Positions 22,891 through 33,808 are shown, counted from the stretch's first letter. The stretch is DNA of 64,000 nt from Hymenoscyphus infarciens (GCA_001414345.1 LLCB01000222.1:1-64000), one strand, 5' to 3'. Program-made: numbers and translations. Notes: generated from the letters alone by a model not told the origin.

Positions 22891-23416
22891 TTATGCAGAA
22901 GCAGTAGCAAGAGGTGCGCTTCCAGTAGAAGCACCTGACCCAGTTGGTGCACTTCCAGGAGGAGCAGATCCACCACCACCACCCATACCAGAGTTAGCGT
23001 TGGCAACACCACCCTCAGCATAGAAAAAATCTGCTCCAGAGATGGTTTGCTGGGAGGTGAGATCGATACCGAAAGAGATCCATCCAAAGATACCCCTAGA
23101 GATAGAGTCACCAATGAAGGAGAGCTTCTAAATTGTGTTAGTTTGTGTATCATAAAGTAGGAATGTAGTTAGTTGACTTACCAGTTGCAATGTTTCTCTT
23201 TTGACGGGCGGACTCCATCTTTGCTTGTCGGCGAGCGACACCTCTCGCTGCAAGGCCACGAGCCTCCATCTTGCCAGTGCATTGAGAGAGATCTCTTCTG
23301 TTAGACTTCATAAACTCTGCGCGCTGAGCGATCTCAGCCGAGTGATCATGGCCTAGGTGGGCGAGGACATTGCCAGACAGAAGAGTGGCAGCGACGACGG
23401 AAGAGAAAAATTGCAT
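22891..23416 (-). pseudogene. Secreted intradiol-type dioxygenase remnant lacking the catalytic domain
   Basis: The first exon (23182-23416) has a signal peptide (MQFFSSVVAATLLSGNVLA) and the conserved leader of fungal extracellular intradiol dioxygenases (HLGHDHSAEIAQRAEF, then KMEARGLAARGVARRQ). It ends at a consensus GTAAGT donor. After TTTAG (23128) a frame of 79 codons reads as the C-terminal tail of the same family: GDSISRGIFGWISFGID, YAEGGVANANSGMGGGGG, then Gly/Ser/Ala/Pro-rich to a stop. The roughly 200-residue iron-binding core with its two Tyr and two His ligands is missing. The putative splice also joins in the wrong phase (472 nt, not a multiple of three). I infer an internal deletion followed by decay; family identity comes from remembered sequence features. 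Confidence 0.7.
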
Positions 23417-24909
23417 GGAGATAGAGATCGAGAAAGCTCAAAAAGAGAGAGTGCGTATGTGAGTTGACAAGGAAACATAAGAAAGAAATGATGAGATGAG
23501 TAGGAGGTGGATGAGTGAGGTGAGAGAGGGTGAGGATAAAAGAAATATACGTTGGATTATATACTTGCCTCTACTGTTGTTTGTGGTCTCTCCGTATGAT
23601 CGCTATAAGGCTACACAAAATTATGGAGATTGTGAACAACTCATTTAGGTACGTACCCTCTGGTGACGATGCTTGACAATTGCGAATTACGGACCGTTTC
23701 ATTGGCGGGAAAGAATTCTAGAACAAACAATAAATTTAGAGCATTCTCCGAGATACAAGCCAGAAAAGGGGGGGTTCAGCATCCCCAAATCTATAACTGT
23801 TGACAAATGTATAAACTGTCATTGGTCGTGAGTGACATCGTGATCTCAAGACAGTGTCCATGCATCCTTCACATCAGACGGGATTCGCAATTGTGCTCTG
23901 CTTTCCAATATAGAAATCTCAGGGAAGTACTAAGTTGTTACGCGTCTCGAAAATAACAACATGCCAATTGGCCAGTAACCAGGAACCCTACAGCACTGCG
24001 AGGGTTTCTTGAATGCCGCTGCAAGGGGTACTGACGCATATTTCGTACTTCTTGGCGAGTACTTGCAGGCTTGAAATCCCCTGTTATCTAAACGCTATCA
24101 AAATTTCAACCACATAAATGACGATTGGAAATAGAATCGCTTGGTTCGTCCACAGAGTTTCAGATATATTCTGTCATTTGTGGCACTGTGGAGGGTGGTG
24201 GAAGGTGGATGTTGCTAAAAAGAATCAGGGATTTGGTGGACGTACAAGCGTCGTTCAAAGACAGTTCTTGCAGCTTGAATCGTCCCAAACTGCAAGCCAA
24301 CGACTCTTCAGACATGATCTGCCCGACTTTCCCAGCAAGAGAGGTTTTCGAAAGCGATTCCAGTTCCAAACTACAAAGAACTTGGTGTTCAAGTCTCAAG
24401 TGTCCGGTCCTCGCGATGCCATGAAAATGGAACCTCAAATAGAAAAATCCGACGTCGAAAACCAATTTTCACAAGGCAGCCTGAAACACATCCAGCAAGA
24501 TTCCAAAAGAAACAATATAAGCTTCAACCCAATAAAATGCTTGCATTCCCCCTCTGCGTCCACCATCAATAGATGAAATGTTTGCTAAACAATGTTTCTT
24601 ATGGCGTCGTGCGTTAAAAACACTTGCGTAAGCCACCGGAGTGCCCTCCACAACAGCTTGCAGTGAAACCAAATAGGCCGCGTCGATCACTTTCAAGCTT
24701 GATGAAAATGAGGGCTATCGGGTAAGGTTGTTTAAATCAGAATCTTAGCAGGGAAGAAGATCGGGGAAGAATTCCAGAAGGAAGGGTTTTCCCAATCGAT
24801 TTCGTCTCAGTACATTTCTATCGTTCGACGGCCACTTCTCGAACACCCTACCAAATTATTAGCAAATCTTTGCAAAAGTATTCTCCGTTGCAGAAAGCAG
24901 AAAAGAGTA
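23417..24909. other. Intergenic, no gene seen
   Basis: About 1.5 kb. The first 150 bp upstream of the dioxygenase remnant is purine-rich on the + strand and looks like its old leader and promoter. Overlapping frames at 24118-24576 and 24160-24465 lie on opposite strands and show no recognisable domain. Confidence 0.45.
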
Positions 24910-25178
24910 TCATTGATAGGTTTCCATACAATCGCACTATCGAGGAATGGTCAGCATCGACATCTGAGATCATCAACTTCGTGAAGACTTGCAGTTGACA
25001 GAGACGATCCTTCATTATGTGTTGTGCAGTAACCTCCATTACAAACTCGACACATAAGGTGCGTTTCCTTCTCGCATACTTCGCACTGCATGTCAGAGTG
25101 AGCATGGCTCGAGTTGAGGTACAAAGTAACTCTACTTACAGTAAAACCACACTCAAAGCAGGATCGTCGAACACCAGG
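24910..25178 (-). other. Cys/His-rich candidate exons (zinc-binding tail) beside the F-box gene
   Basis: Three short exons read as one zinc-finger-like segment: 25140-25178 (GVRRSCFECGFT), 24993-25085 (CEVCEKETHLMCRVCNGGYC then HNEGSS) and 24910-24936 (CDCMETYQ, stop). The first intron is GTAAGT-CAG. The second needs a GC donor (GCAAGT) with an ordinary branch site and TAG acceptor. An in-phase GTACAT donor at 25338 in the F-box gene could splice to 25178, which would make this an alternative C-terminus. It could equally be a decayed neighbour. The Cys spacing is too regular for chance. Confidence 0.45.
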
Positions 25179-25269
25179 CTGAAGCGCGAAGCAAAGATCA
25201 GTATTTATCAACAGAAAGAGACAATAATGGAACCAGTCTGCATCATACGTTTCCATTGGGAAGCTAGTT

Positions 25270-26487
25270 TCAGCCCCTCAAGTGGCTTTCAACGATTGCA
25301 TCCACGAGACGATCTTCAACGCAGAGACCCATATGTACCTTGACTTCCCCATCCAATATAGAATATTCATGCTCCCCAGACTCAATCGCCTTAGCAGCTC
25401 GAAACAACGCATTAGGCAAGTCGTAACAGTCCTCGCACCACCACTTTTCACAACTATCACAACGCCGGTTCTGTAAACATTCTGGGCAACGAAGCAGAAG
25501 GGTTTTATCAAGGCTACCCTCAGATGAAGGAGCTTTTGCTGATTTCGCTGTGAAGGAATGGAGAGGTGGAGGAGACAGCAAAGGAAAGTCCATGGGAGAT
25601 GATACCCCAAACGTAGAGAAACCTTCGGGGGCGCTGTTGCACTTATAACAGCCAGCCAAGCTGTATGTGGCAACGCGTGGTGGTATATAGTAGCTTTGTT
25701 GTTTGTACCAGGGAAGAGCTTCATGTTTGCCTTCGCTTGTGGCATTCAAAGAGTGGCGCCCCCCTGTACAGAGTACGGCGTCGAAGCTTATGATGCCTCG
25801 GCATGCCATGATGGTGCTCGCCCATTCATGAGATGGAGGTTTGGCCAACACATTCCCCCCTTTTCGATACCACTTGTCGGCCAGCTCTTCTGTGAGAGGA
25901 GCATCCTTGGGCCCAAAGACGTACAAAGCCTCGAGCTTTGGGGCATTGACTGGCCTACTCGCTCGAACCGCATATCGCAACGCTTGTTGGAGCTTCCGTT
26001 CATTAAGATGTCGAACCTCGCGAATGGATAATATACGGACATTCGAGTCGCCACAGATGATGTCGTGAACCAGCTCTGATGTCACGGACAGCCCATCCAG
26101 TATCAATGTTTGAACGTCCTGTAGTATGTTCTGCCGACGAAGGGAGTTGAAGATGGCTATCAGAGGCCCGCCGTAAAAGCTGCAACTGGATTAACATGCA
26201 ATTCCGGGCTTGGACAGGCGAGCGGACTCTTCTTCGGTGACATTCTCGTCCATTTGTACATTTCGCCATCGTTCCCCTCCATTGTCAATCGCCGCCATCT
26301 CAAATTGTGCACTTTTGCACTGTGTTAGGTCGAGACGTTTGAAGACACCAGGTGTGTGGTGGATCAGAGTCCGGAACGACTTGGAAGTTGCGGCGAGCGC
26401 GAAGAGCGACGTGATGGGGAGATAGGGAGAGGTTTGATCGAGGATGATTGATATGGAGAGGAGTTGAAGTAGAGAATCGGTTTCCAT
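25270..26487 (-). CDS. F-box-like protein with Cys-rich C-terminal domain
   Basis: Likely substrate adaptor of an SCF ubiquitin ligase. Exon 1 (26228-26487) carries an F-box-like stretch (SLLQLLSISIILDQ, LFALAATSKSFRTLI). Without splicing, a TAA would follow. A 48-bp intron (26180-26227, weak GTCCGC donor, TTGCAG acceptor) removes it and joins VTEED to FYGGPLIAIFNSL, a natural continuation. Exon 2 (25270-26179) reads NILQDVQTLILDGLS, VRILSIREVRHLNERKLQQ, YVFGPKD, then Cys motifs C-x2-C, C-x2-C and CDSCEKWWCEDC, ending KVHMGLCVEDRLVDAIVES. No membrane span. About 389 residues. It is divergent from the Ufd1-like gene, which also works in ubiquitin pathways. Confidence 0.72.
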
Positions 26488-26908
26488 CGTCGTGGGAAGA
26501 TAAGGTAACTAGTTTGGTCCCGTGAAGTATATGTAATGAACTGAGACTGATGTGGTGTTGTGAGGACGAGAGCTACTGTGTGGCTACTGTAGTGAGGAGA
26601 AGGAGAGCTCCATTAATGCCTTGCTGCCTTAGGCTTAAATTAAAGTCTTATCGCGTTATCGGATGGTGAGCCGAGCCGAGCCAAGTCTCATCGCATCTTC
26701 TCGAAGACCTGACAAACTCCTGTCTTAAGATTCACTTTTTAATAAAAACCCGTGTTTATATACCCCTTCTGCTCTGGCAACTCCACTTGTTCTAGCAATG
26801 CACATCAAAATCAACAATTTCGAATCTCCTTTCAAGTTCGCCCCCAAATACAACGCGCCTTACTTGTCCCCCACCACGGCCGTCACCCCTCGCATTTAGA
26901 GGGACACC
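26488..26908. promoter_or_regulatory. Divergent promoter, F-box gene / Ufd1-like gene
   Basis: The two start codons are 421 bp apart on opposite strands. The interval contains a TTTATATACCCC sequence (26754-26765) about 145 bp before the rightward start, a possible TATA element. No other gene fits here. Shared control of two ubiquitin-related genes is an inference from the arrangement. Confidence 0.5.
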
Positions 26909-29257
26909 ATGTCGAGTCCTCCTGCTGCTGAAATATCTTTGAAATGGTCTGCAGTTTTCAAAGTTGCGCCGAAGAGTAGCAAGAGTCTGCCCGGTGACAA
27001 AATCCTTCTACCGCAATCAGCACTCGAACAACTCCTCGCCGCCTCGACAGTCACCACTACTTCCACTCGACCCCTTTCGAACTTCGATCCCTTCAACCCA
27101 TATTCGCTCGCGGCAGCACGAGCTGAGCAATCCCAGTGGCGAGATACCCAACAGCAACTTCCTCATCCTCTCACATTTCGCCTGGTGAACCCACAGAATG
27201 GAAATATTGTCCATGCTGGAATACGGGAATTTTCTGCAGAAGAGGGGGAGGTTGAATTAAGTCCCTTTTTACTTGGGGCCCTTGGAGTAACAGCGCCAGA
27301 GCAAAAAACCAAGCCCGCATCTTCTGCCTCTGCATCAAAGGAAGCGTCACCTGTCGAGACAATCGATTTAACGGAGGACGAGAATATCAACGGCAAAGAT
27401 GTTAGCGACCTTACTGAGGAGGTAGAAATGCTCACTCAAATTACCATCCATGCGAAGCAATTACCAAAGGGAACATATGTGCGACTTCGTCCTTTGGAGG
27501 CAGGATATAATCCCGAGGATTGGAAATCTTTGTTGGAACGACATATGCGGGAAAACTTTACCACACTCACAAACGGGGAAATATTGACCGTTCGGGGTTC
27601 AAAATCGGAAGAATTTCGATTTCTTATAGACAAATTCAAACCAGAAGGAGATGGCATATGTGTGGTGGATACAGATTTGGAAGTGGATATCGAAGCATTG
27701 AACGAGGAACAGGCTAGAGAAACGCTAAAGCAAATAATGGCCAAGGTACAAAAAGCTCCGGGAACAGCAGAAGGAAGCTCTGTGGGGGGCGAGTTGAGTG
27801 TATGGAAACCTTCCGTTGGACAAATCCTCGATGGAGATGATGTAGATTATCGACTCCCATCTTGGGACCGCTCTCAAGCAATCGAAATTGAACTGGCCCT
27901 CGAAGATGGCGAAACTCTGGATCTATTCATGAGCCCCTTATCACCACACCAGAGAGCTCAACCCCGAGAATCTGAGCACGTCTTTGGCGATTTCACTGGC
28001 GAGAGTTCGAAAAAGATCATACTCCAACCTTCGAATATTGCTCTTGAAAATGCCGAAGCACTGCTTATATCGATACATGCACGACCAGCATTGGCAGGCC
28101 AACTTCCACGGATCCATCAATTTTCATTGAGTGTGAAATTGGTCCCCAAGAATGATATCGGATCCTCAACCAATCCAGTCTCATTAGACGAAGATGCTGA
28201 GATGCATGGGCCGGACGAACAGCAGTGTAAAAATTGTACTCAATGGGTCCCAAAACGAACTATGATATTGCATGAAAACTTCTGTCTTCGAAACAACATA
28301 CTCTGCCCGCACTGTTCCAACGTTTTCCAAAAGAGATCACAGGAATGGCAAGACCATTGGCACTGCGAACATGACTCAGCATATGGAAACACTCCATCAA
28401 GCAAGTTGAGACACGACGAGGTCTGTCACAAAACTCAGCCATGTCCAAATTGTCCATATGAAGCTGCCAATTTGAAAGACCTCGCTGCTCATCGAACCTC
28501 CATTTGCCCTGATAAAATCATACTCTGTCAATTCTGTCATCTCGAAGTTCCACAAGAAGGCGATCCATTCGATCCTTCTGCAGAATCATTGATATCGGGC
28601 CTGACTGCACACGAATTGGCGGACGGAGCGCGAACAACAGAGTGTCATCTTTGCTCGAAGATCATTCGCTTGAGAGACATGGCAACTCATCTACGACATC
28701 ACGAATTAGAAAAATCATCTCGTCCCAAGCCCGATATATGCCGCAACGTAAATTGTGGACGAACACTTTACGGCGTTGGCAAAAACGGAGAAATAGGCGC
28801 TGGTATCCGAATGGGTCAAGGTCCTGGCAATGATCTCGGTATTTGCAGTATTTGCTTCGGTCCTCTATACGTCAGTATGTATGACCCCGAAGGAAAAGCC
28901 TTGAAACGACGTGTGGAACGGAGATACCTGGGTCAGATGATTAAAGGCTGCGGACATGCATGGTGTACAAATCAGCATTGCAAAACAGCGAAGGCAAAAG
29001 CTAGTAGAGGGAATGCGTCATTATCTACACAAGAGGCCTTGCCTCTGGTGAGGCCCTTGATCGATACTTACGCAGATAAGTCTTCTCCCATGTATTTCTG
29101 CGTTGATGACGTGAGTCAGAAACGGAGGAATCTGGCGGAGTTGATCGCTGCTGAGAAGGTGTTTGATTTGGAATGGTGTGTTGCTGCTTGTGAGGCGGAA
29201 GCTGGGAATCTTGATGCTGCCAGGCAATGGTTGCAAAATTGGGCCCCAAAAATTTAG
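26909..29257 (+). CDS. Ufd1-domain protein with TRAF/XAF1-like zinc fingers
   Basis: Intronless, 782 residues. Residues about 1-130 resemble the Ufd1 double-psi barrel start (KILLPQSALEQL, PLTFRLVNPQNG), and 130-300 continue with TQITIHAKQLPKGTYVRLRPLEAGY and LTNGEILTV, the second Ufd1 half. A beta-rich middle follows. From about 440 come Cys/His fingers of TRAF-type: CKNCTQWVPKRTMILHENFC, CPHCSNVFQKR, CPNCPYEA, CQFCHLEVP, CHLCSKIIRLRDMATHLRHH. The C-terminus has further zinc ligands (CRNVNCGRTLYG, CSICFGPLYV, CGHAWCTNQHC) and an AZUL/HECT-associated look. In fungi such genes are annotated as ubiquitin fusion degradation proteins. It is not the canonical Ufd1 of the Cdc48-Ufd1-Npl4 complex, which is shorter and lacks the fingers. 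Confidence 0.85.
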   Translation: MSSPPAAEISLKWSAVFKVAPKSSKSLPGDKILLPQSALEQLLAASTVTTTSTRPLSNFDPFNPYSLAAARAEQSQWRDTQQQLPHPLTFRLVNPQNGNIVHAGIREFSAEEGEVELSPFLLGALGVTAPEQKTKPASSASASKEASPVETIDLTEDENINGKDVSDLTEEVEMLTQITIHAKQLPKGTYVRLRPLEAGYNPEDWKSLLERHMRENFTTLTNGEILTVRGSKSEEFRFLIDKFKPEGDGICVVDTDLEVDIEALNEEQARETLKQIMAKVQKAPGTAEGSSVGGELSVWKPSVGQILDGDDVDYRLPSWDRSQAIEIELALEDGETLDLFMSPLSPHQRAQPRESEHVFGDFTGESSKKIILQPSNIALENAEALLISIHARPALAGQLPRIHQFSLSVKLVPKNDIGSSTNPVSLDEDAEMHGPDEQQCKNCTQWVPKRTMILHENFCLRNNILCPHCSNVFQKRSQEWQDHWHCEHDSAYGNTPSSKLRHDEVCHKTQPCPNCPYEAANLKDLAAHRTSICPDKIILCQFCHLEVPQEGDPFDPSAESLISGLTAHELADGARTTECHLCSKIIRLRDMATHLRHHELEKSSRPKPDICRNVNCGRTLYGVGKNGEIGAGIRMGQGPGNDLGICSICFGPLYVSMYDPEGKALKRRVERRYLGQMIKGCGHAWCTNQHCKTAKAKASRGNASLSTQEALPLVRPLIDTYADKSSPMYFCVDDVSQKRRNLAELIAAEKVFDLEWCVAACEAEAGNLDAARQWLQNWAPKI

Positions 29258-30976
29258 GGTTTCTTCACAGCGATATGGGTATGGGTTGCATTATATAGAT
29301 GGGTTGATTTGCATAGCGACGGAGTTGGATAGAGGGGATCAGTTGACGCCGCCACGGGGGCTGGTCATGAAGTCGGTACAGAACAATAATTTTATCATTC
29401 TTGAACATACTTCTATTTGTGCTATACGCATCTTCCTTCGTTCTTCATCAATTCATTCATCAATACGTCCTGGAAAGTCTCTCAAATTCCGAAACCTCAA
29501 GTTTGGATTTTCCTGGTCTATCAGAAGAGGACATCATTACCTTCATTTTCCTCAGGCATTGTAAGGGATCCAGTGTTTCTCGGTGTTTTTACACTTACTT
29601 TTATGGCTATTGTCTTGGAAAACCAAGAGAACGAGAGGTGTATATCTTGATTCTCGTCGAACAATGCTAAGTATACTACTTGTAATTCACCCTCTTATTC
29701 GATATTATAAAAAATAAGCTATGAGTAGATTTAATCTTATATAGCCTAAGGCCTACGTTAACTCCTATCTACCCTACCTCTATCGAATGCTATGTATTCT
29801 TCGTATGGTTAGGCATCTCGAGCAAGCTGGAATGGCTGGATATTTTGGGTGTATTCTTCTTGTGGTTGGAATGGCTGGATATTTTGAGCGACCGATCCCT
29901 CTAGGTGTGGTTGTCCGCGTGCTTGGGTATCTTAAGCAATCGGGGTATCTTGTGCGATTGCGGAACTTTGGGAAAATCGTCACCCCATCCCTACCTTTCC
30001 CGACCACCTCGTAAGTGATAAACTTCCGTTCTCCTTTCTGGTGCCCTTGAGGAATCCTCTTTCAACGCTTCAAATTCCATGTACTACTACACTGTGCGTT
30101 GCAAGTTTGTCCGTCAGCTTTTATTTCCTTACATTGAACTGGACTAAGCGAAGGGAAATTCGACATGTTTGATTACTGTTCTGACCGCTCATAGGTTAGT
30201 TAAATTAAACATCTTAAGCTTGAATTAAGAGAAGAGAGAAAAGAGGTATATGTTTTCCAAGTCCTTTTGAATTCAGAACCTTCGGTTTTATGGTTCAAGT
30301 TATGGTTCAAGTCTAAATCATCCTCCTCAAAGAAGCTTTTGTCCGGGTTAGTATCTTGAGGTCCTTCGGCTCTAAACTTAAAGATACTACCTAATCAAGT
30401 GCACTTTTGAGAGCTGTAGTTTGTTGCAAGTAATTGTACGTTTTAATCTCGTTAGTTACTTATGAATCTTTATTTTGATGTTCTCTACCTTCGCGTTAGA
30501 CCCTTAGGCATGATTTAGCTCTTCAGCTAGTTAGCCGACTGCCCTATTCCCATTGATTTGCCAGCTTTCTCGGAGCCGGCTTAGGGGATGCTGGCTCGAG
30601 AACCTATGCTTTTTTCGAGATTAGGTATATCCTTTTGGTATTTGTAGAGAGATGGAAATAGTAAATCGTAGTAACTGGTTACGCTTTTGGTTTATCTAAG
30701 CCTTGCTACCAAGAATAGCGCCCTTCTCGGCAAGGAAATGGTACTCGTCACCAAGAAGAAAAACCCTTCCCACTTAAAAGTAATGCGTTCCCTTTCTGTC
30801 AACCAAAAACTCCATACCCATATGCCGAAAATGAAACTCCTTTAGATGCTGATACTCGCTTGTAAGATCAAAATACCGCCCTACAAAGAAGAAAGTTTCT
30901 CGCCTAGCCAAGCTGATGATCGATTCTCAATTGGGTTTCCACGAGTGAATGAACGGCCGAATGAAACAAGTGCGAT
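29258..30976. other. Gene-poor intergenic stretch with a short direct repeat
   Basis: No supportable gene in 1.7 kb. AT-rich patches occur at 29690-29770 and 30180-30480. An identical 20-bp sequence occurs at 29828-29847 and 29867-29886. Reading frames here are short and antisense to each other. This may be an old repeat, but its ends cannot be placed. Confidence 0.4.
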
Positions 30977-32065
30977 TTAACGAGGGGATTTCCGAGGCCG
31001 TTTCCGAAGCTTCTTCTGACCTCCCTGACCTTGACCGCTCTGTCCTTGACCGCCCTGTCCTTGACCTCCAGGAGCTGGAGCATTTGGAGAATCTATTGCT
31101 GGAGAAGCTAGCATGTTTGGTGCTGGGACACCTGGGACGGCTGAGGCATTTGGAACTCCCTGTCCTTGGCCTCCCCGCCCTAAGTCTGTTGATCTTGAGC
31201 GAGGGCCCCTACTTAACAATTCGTGTGATGGGTTTGCATTGGTGGGTCTGCATTGGTTGGGTTCAGATTGGCCAGGTTTAGATTGGCTAGGTTGTGTAAT
31301 TCCGTGAGATAGGCCATGTCCTGGAGATGCTCATACTCCTGGCCTCTCCATACGTTAAGCCACATCTTACAGGCATAAAAGGTGAACGGAGTCCAATAGA
31401 TAAACCAGAGACTTAAACTGCTCCCCTCGAGATAGTATCCGGTTATGAAACAAACTATAACCAAGGCTAGGTTTGCTACAAAAAGACCATATATTAGCGT
31501 AGCAGGTGTCGCAGTGATAACAGTATCCCACCGAGTTCGTCTAGAGCAAATATAGTTCAAGGTAGGGAGCTTTAGTGCCCCGACGAACAGAAAGAAGGAG
31601 GCGATTGCAAACGCAATGCGAGCCAAGGCCGTAAAGCCGATGTGGCTTTCATTGGAAATCGGATCGACAGTGAACAAGGACAAGGCATGCTTATCAGGAG
31701 TCTGATCGAGAATTGACGTGACTAAGATGGCAAAAATGCATTCAAAGATGATTTGGAGAAAGATGTGTTGTTGGAATTTTTGAGGCAAGGTTGCCGAAAA
31801 CGCGGTGAATACAGTGAGGGAGCCTAGTACCACAGTTGCAATGGCTGCAGCTATGGCAACCGCTTTTTAAAAGTTAGCGTTTCGATATCAAGTAATTGTA
31901 AATAGGAGGCTTACAAGCCATGATGACGAGAACGATAACTTCAGCAACGATCTTGATGTTGTGTTGCCTAGTGTTAGTTGGGTGGCTTGTGGAGAGTGTT
32001 GCGGTCGCATAGAGAATATGTTGTATAGGGTGTAGTAAATCCATCTTGGCAGATCCAATTAGCAT
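30977..32065 (-). CDS. Multi-span membrane protein of unknown function, C-terminal tail out of frame
   Basis: Exon 1 is 31915-32065 (start MLIGSAKMDLLHP, or the second Met at 32044). Exon 2 starts at 31862; the 52-bp intron joins VLVIMA-SVAIAAAIATVV. The current frame ends at TAA 31213-31215 and gives 266 residues with about five hydrophobic spans (ASVAIAAAIATVVLGSLTV, FLQIIFECIFAILVTSIL, IAFAIASFFLFVGAL, ATLIYGLFVANLALVIVCFI, LWFIYWTPFTFYACKMW). Just before the stop lie 15-bp repeats, one of which is only 14 bp long. Restoring its missing base would extend the frame to 30977 through a Gly/Gln-rich tail (GGQGQGGQGQSG) ending in KKLRKRPRKSPR. Family not recognised. Confidence 0.6.
31233..31291. 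repeat. Imperfect 15-bp coding tandem repeat, one unit 14 bp
   Basis: Units at 31277-31291, 31262-31276 and 31247-31261 are 15 bp each; the unit at 31233-31246 is 14 bp. On the minus strand they encode five-residue repeats of the NLANL / PTNAD type. The short unit shifts the reading frame and leads to the TAA at 31213. Confidence 0.8.
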
Positions 32066-32836
32066 GTGACTCGGACTAGCGTGCCCGTGGTTAGTTTATG
32101 ATTAGTTTATGATTTCCTTTTGCTGTGTGTTCGTTGTGTTGACGGTTGAACGTTGGTTGGTCGGTTAGAGTTCTTGTTTGATCTAGTAAAGATCTTTTAT
32201 AAACCGCTCGTCTATTGCACCGACTCCCCTCTCTGTCACGTGTTTAATAGCTTCATAGGTAGGCACTTACTGATTGTGTTATGAAATTCACGTCTTAAAA
32301 GAGGAAAACATAATAGTAAATAATAACAAAACCTTTTTTTCTGATATTATTCAAGAGAATAAGAGAATGGTATCTCAATTCTGTCAACTTTGTCGAATTT
32401 GTTCTAGGAACAAGATATGACAATAGTTTCCTTAGAAGAAAGCTGGACACCTTACTCTTGATGTGTTTCTCAGCGAGTAGAGAACGCTGAATTACTTGGT
32501 GGAAGTTCTGGATGCCCATATCGCACCTTTTAGTTGAAACAATAACTTGTATCGATATAGAAAGTCTCTCTGGTCAAGGGAATTAATGTTGTTAAGCCAA
32601 TAGCTGTACCGCGATTTGTCAGACAGTCAGATCTTCGGAAATAGGGTACATGGCTAGCATAGGTTCTTCACTGTCTGTATTTCAATATGCAAACAAGATT
32701 TAGTAACGACTTTGAGCAAGAGTTCACCAACTTACTTGCACATTTCACCTTTCCTGTTAAACGACATAAACTCATATACACCCCAACAACGCAAACCAAC
32801 TAATATATAGCCTCAGCCTCACCACCAACACCAAAA
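32066..32836. other. Intergenic, no gene seen
   Basis: About 0.8 kb between divergent genes; it holds both upstream regions. A short direct repeat (GGTTAGTTTATGATTAGTTTATGATT) lies near 32090-32115. No reading frame has support. Confidence 0.45.
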
Positions 32837-33808
32837 ATGACTAACCCTTGGGAAACCCTCGCAACACATACCGATCTTATAAACCTCGCACAAACCCCCT
32901 CCCTCGAAGCCATAAACTCAGGACCCTTCCGTGGCGAGGACTCACCCCTCACAATCATAATCCCCGGACTCGCAGCCTCGGCCTCGGAATGGGTCCCATT
33001 CCACCGTCTCGCATCTAACCACACACGAACCCTCCTCTACAACCGCTCAGGCTACGGTCTAAGCTCCCCTCCTTCCTCTCCACCCACCGCTGTCTCCATA
33101 GCGCAGGAACTCATCGCCCTTCTCCAAGCCGCTTCTCTCCCTGGTCCTTATATCCTGATAGCACACAGCTGGGGAGGAATCATCGCTCGAGAATTTGTGG
33201 AGATGAGGAGGGAGGATGTGGCGGGGATGGTCTTTGTAGATGCTAATCAAGAACTGAATACGACGCTGGATCTATGGCCTGAAGATTTCGTGAAAGCTAT
33301 TTGGGGGGATCTGGATGTTTTCGAGATCACGGGTGTTAGGGAACATACTGCACTTTCACCCTCAGAATGGGCTGCCTTTCAGAAGGAAGAGCAGTCGGGA
33401 AAGCATCAAGCCACCGCCGCGTTGGAATTCCAATCCTACCGTCCCTCCGGTCCAATTCTCGCCACAAAAAGACAGCTAGAAGCTCAACCCCCTGTATTAG
33501 GTAATAAACCGGTGAGTGTCCTGAAGGGGAACTCACTGAGGGACTTTCAGTTGATGTATAAAGCCGGATTGGAGGCGGGGAATGGGAGTAAGGAGGAGAG
33601 GGAGAAGTATGAGGCTTGGATTGAGCCGAAGAGTCATGAGGAGCGTGATGAGGGGTGGCAGAGGGGGAATATGAGGTTGAGTGGGAATAGTAGGTTCGTG
33701 AGGACGGGGGGAGAGTGGACGGGGCATAACGTTCAGTTGACTGAGCCGGAGACGATTGTTGAGGAGTTGAGGTGGGTTTTGGGTGAGATTGGGAAGGAGA
33801 AGTTGTGA
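32837..33808 (+). CDS. Alpha/beta-hydrolase fold protein
   Basis: Intronless, 323 residues, no signal peptide, so probably cytosolic. The first beta strand and oxyanion region read LTIIIPGLAASASEW. LLYNRSGYGLS gives the usual strand-3/4 loop. The nucleophile elbow is AHSWGG, with Ser as nucleophile (an Ala replaces the first Gly of GxSxG, as in many hydrolases of this type). A cap domain follows, then the catalytic His in GEWTGHNVQLTEPE. The acid is likely the Asp after VFVDANQE or one in the cap. The substrate cannot be told from sequence. Confidence 0.85.
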   Translation: MTNPWETLATHTDLINLAQTPSLEAINSGPFRGEDSPLTIIIPGLAASASEWVPFHRLASNHTRTLLYNRSGYGLSSPPSSPPTAVSIAQELIALLQAASLPGPYILIAHSWGGIIAREFVEMRREDVAGMVFVDANQELNTTLDLWPEDFVKAIWGDLDVFEITGVREHTALSPSEWAAFQKEEQSGKHQATAALEFQSYRPSGPILATKRQLEAQPPVLGNKPVSVLKGNSLRDFQLMYKAGLEAGNGSKEEREKYEAWIEPKSHEERDEGWQRGNMRLSGNSRFVRTGGEWTGHNVQLTEPETIVEELRWVLGEIGKEKL

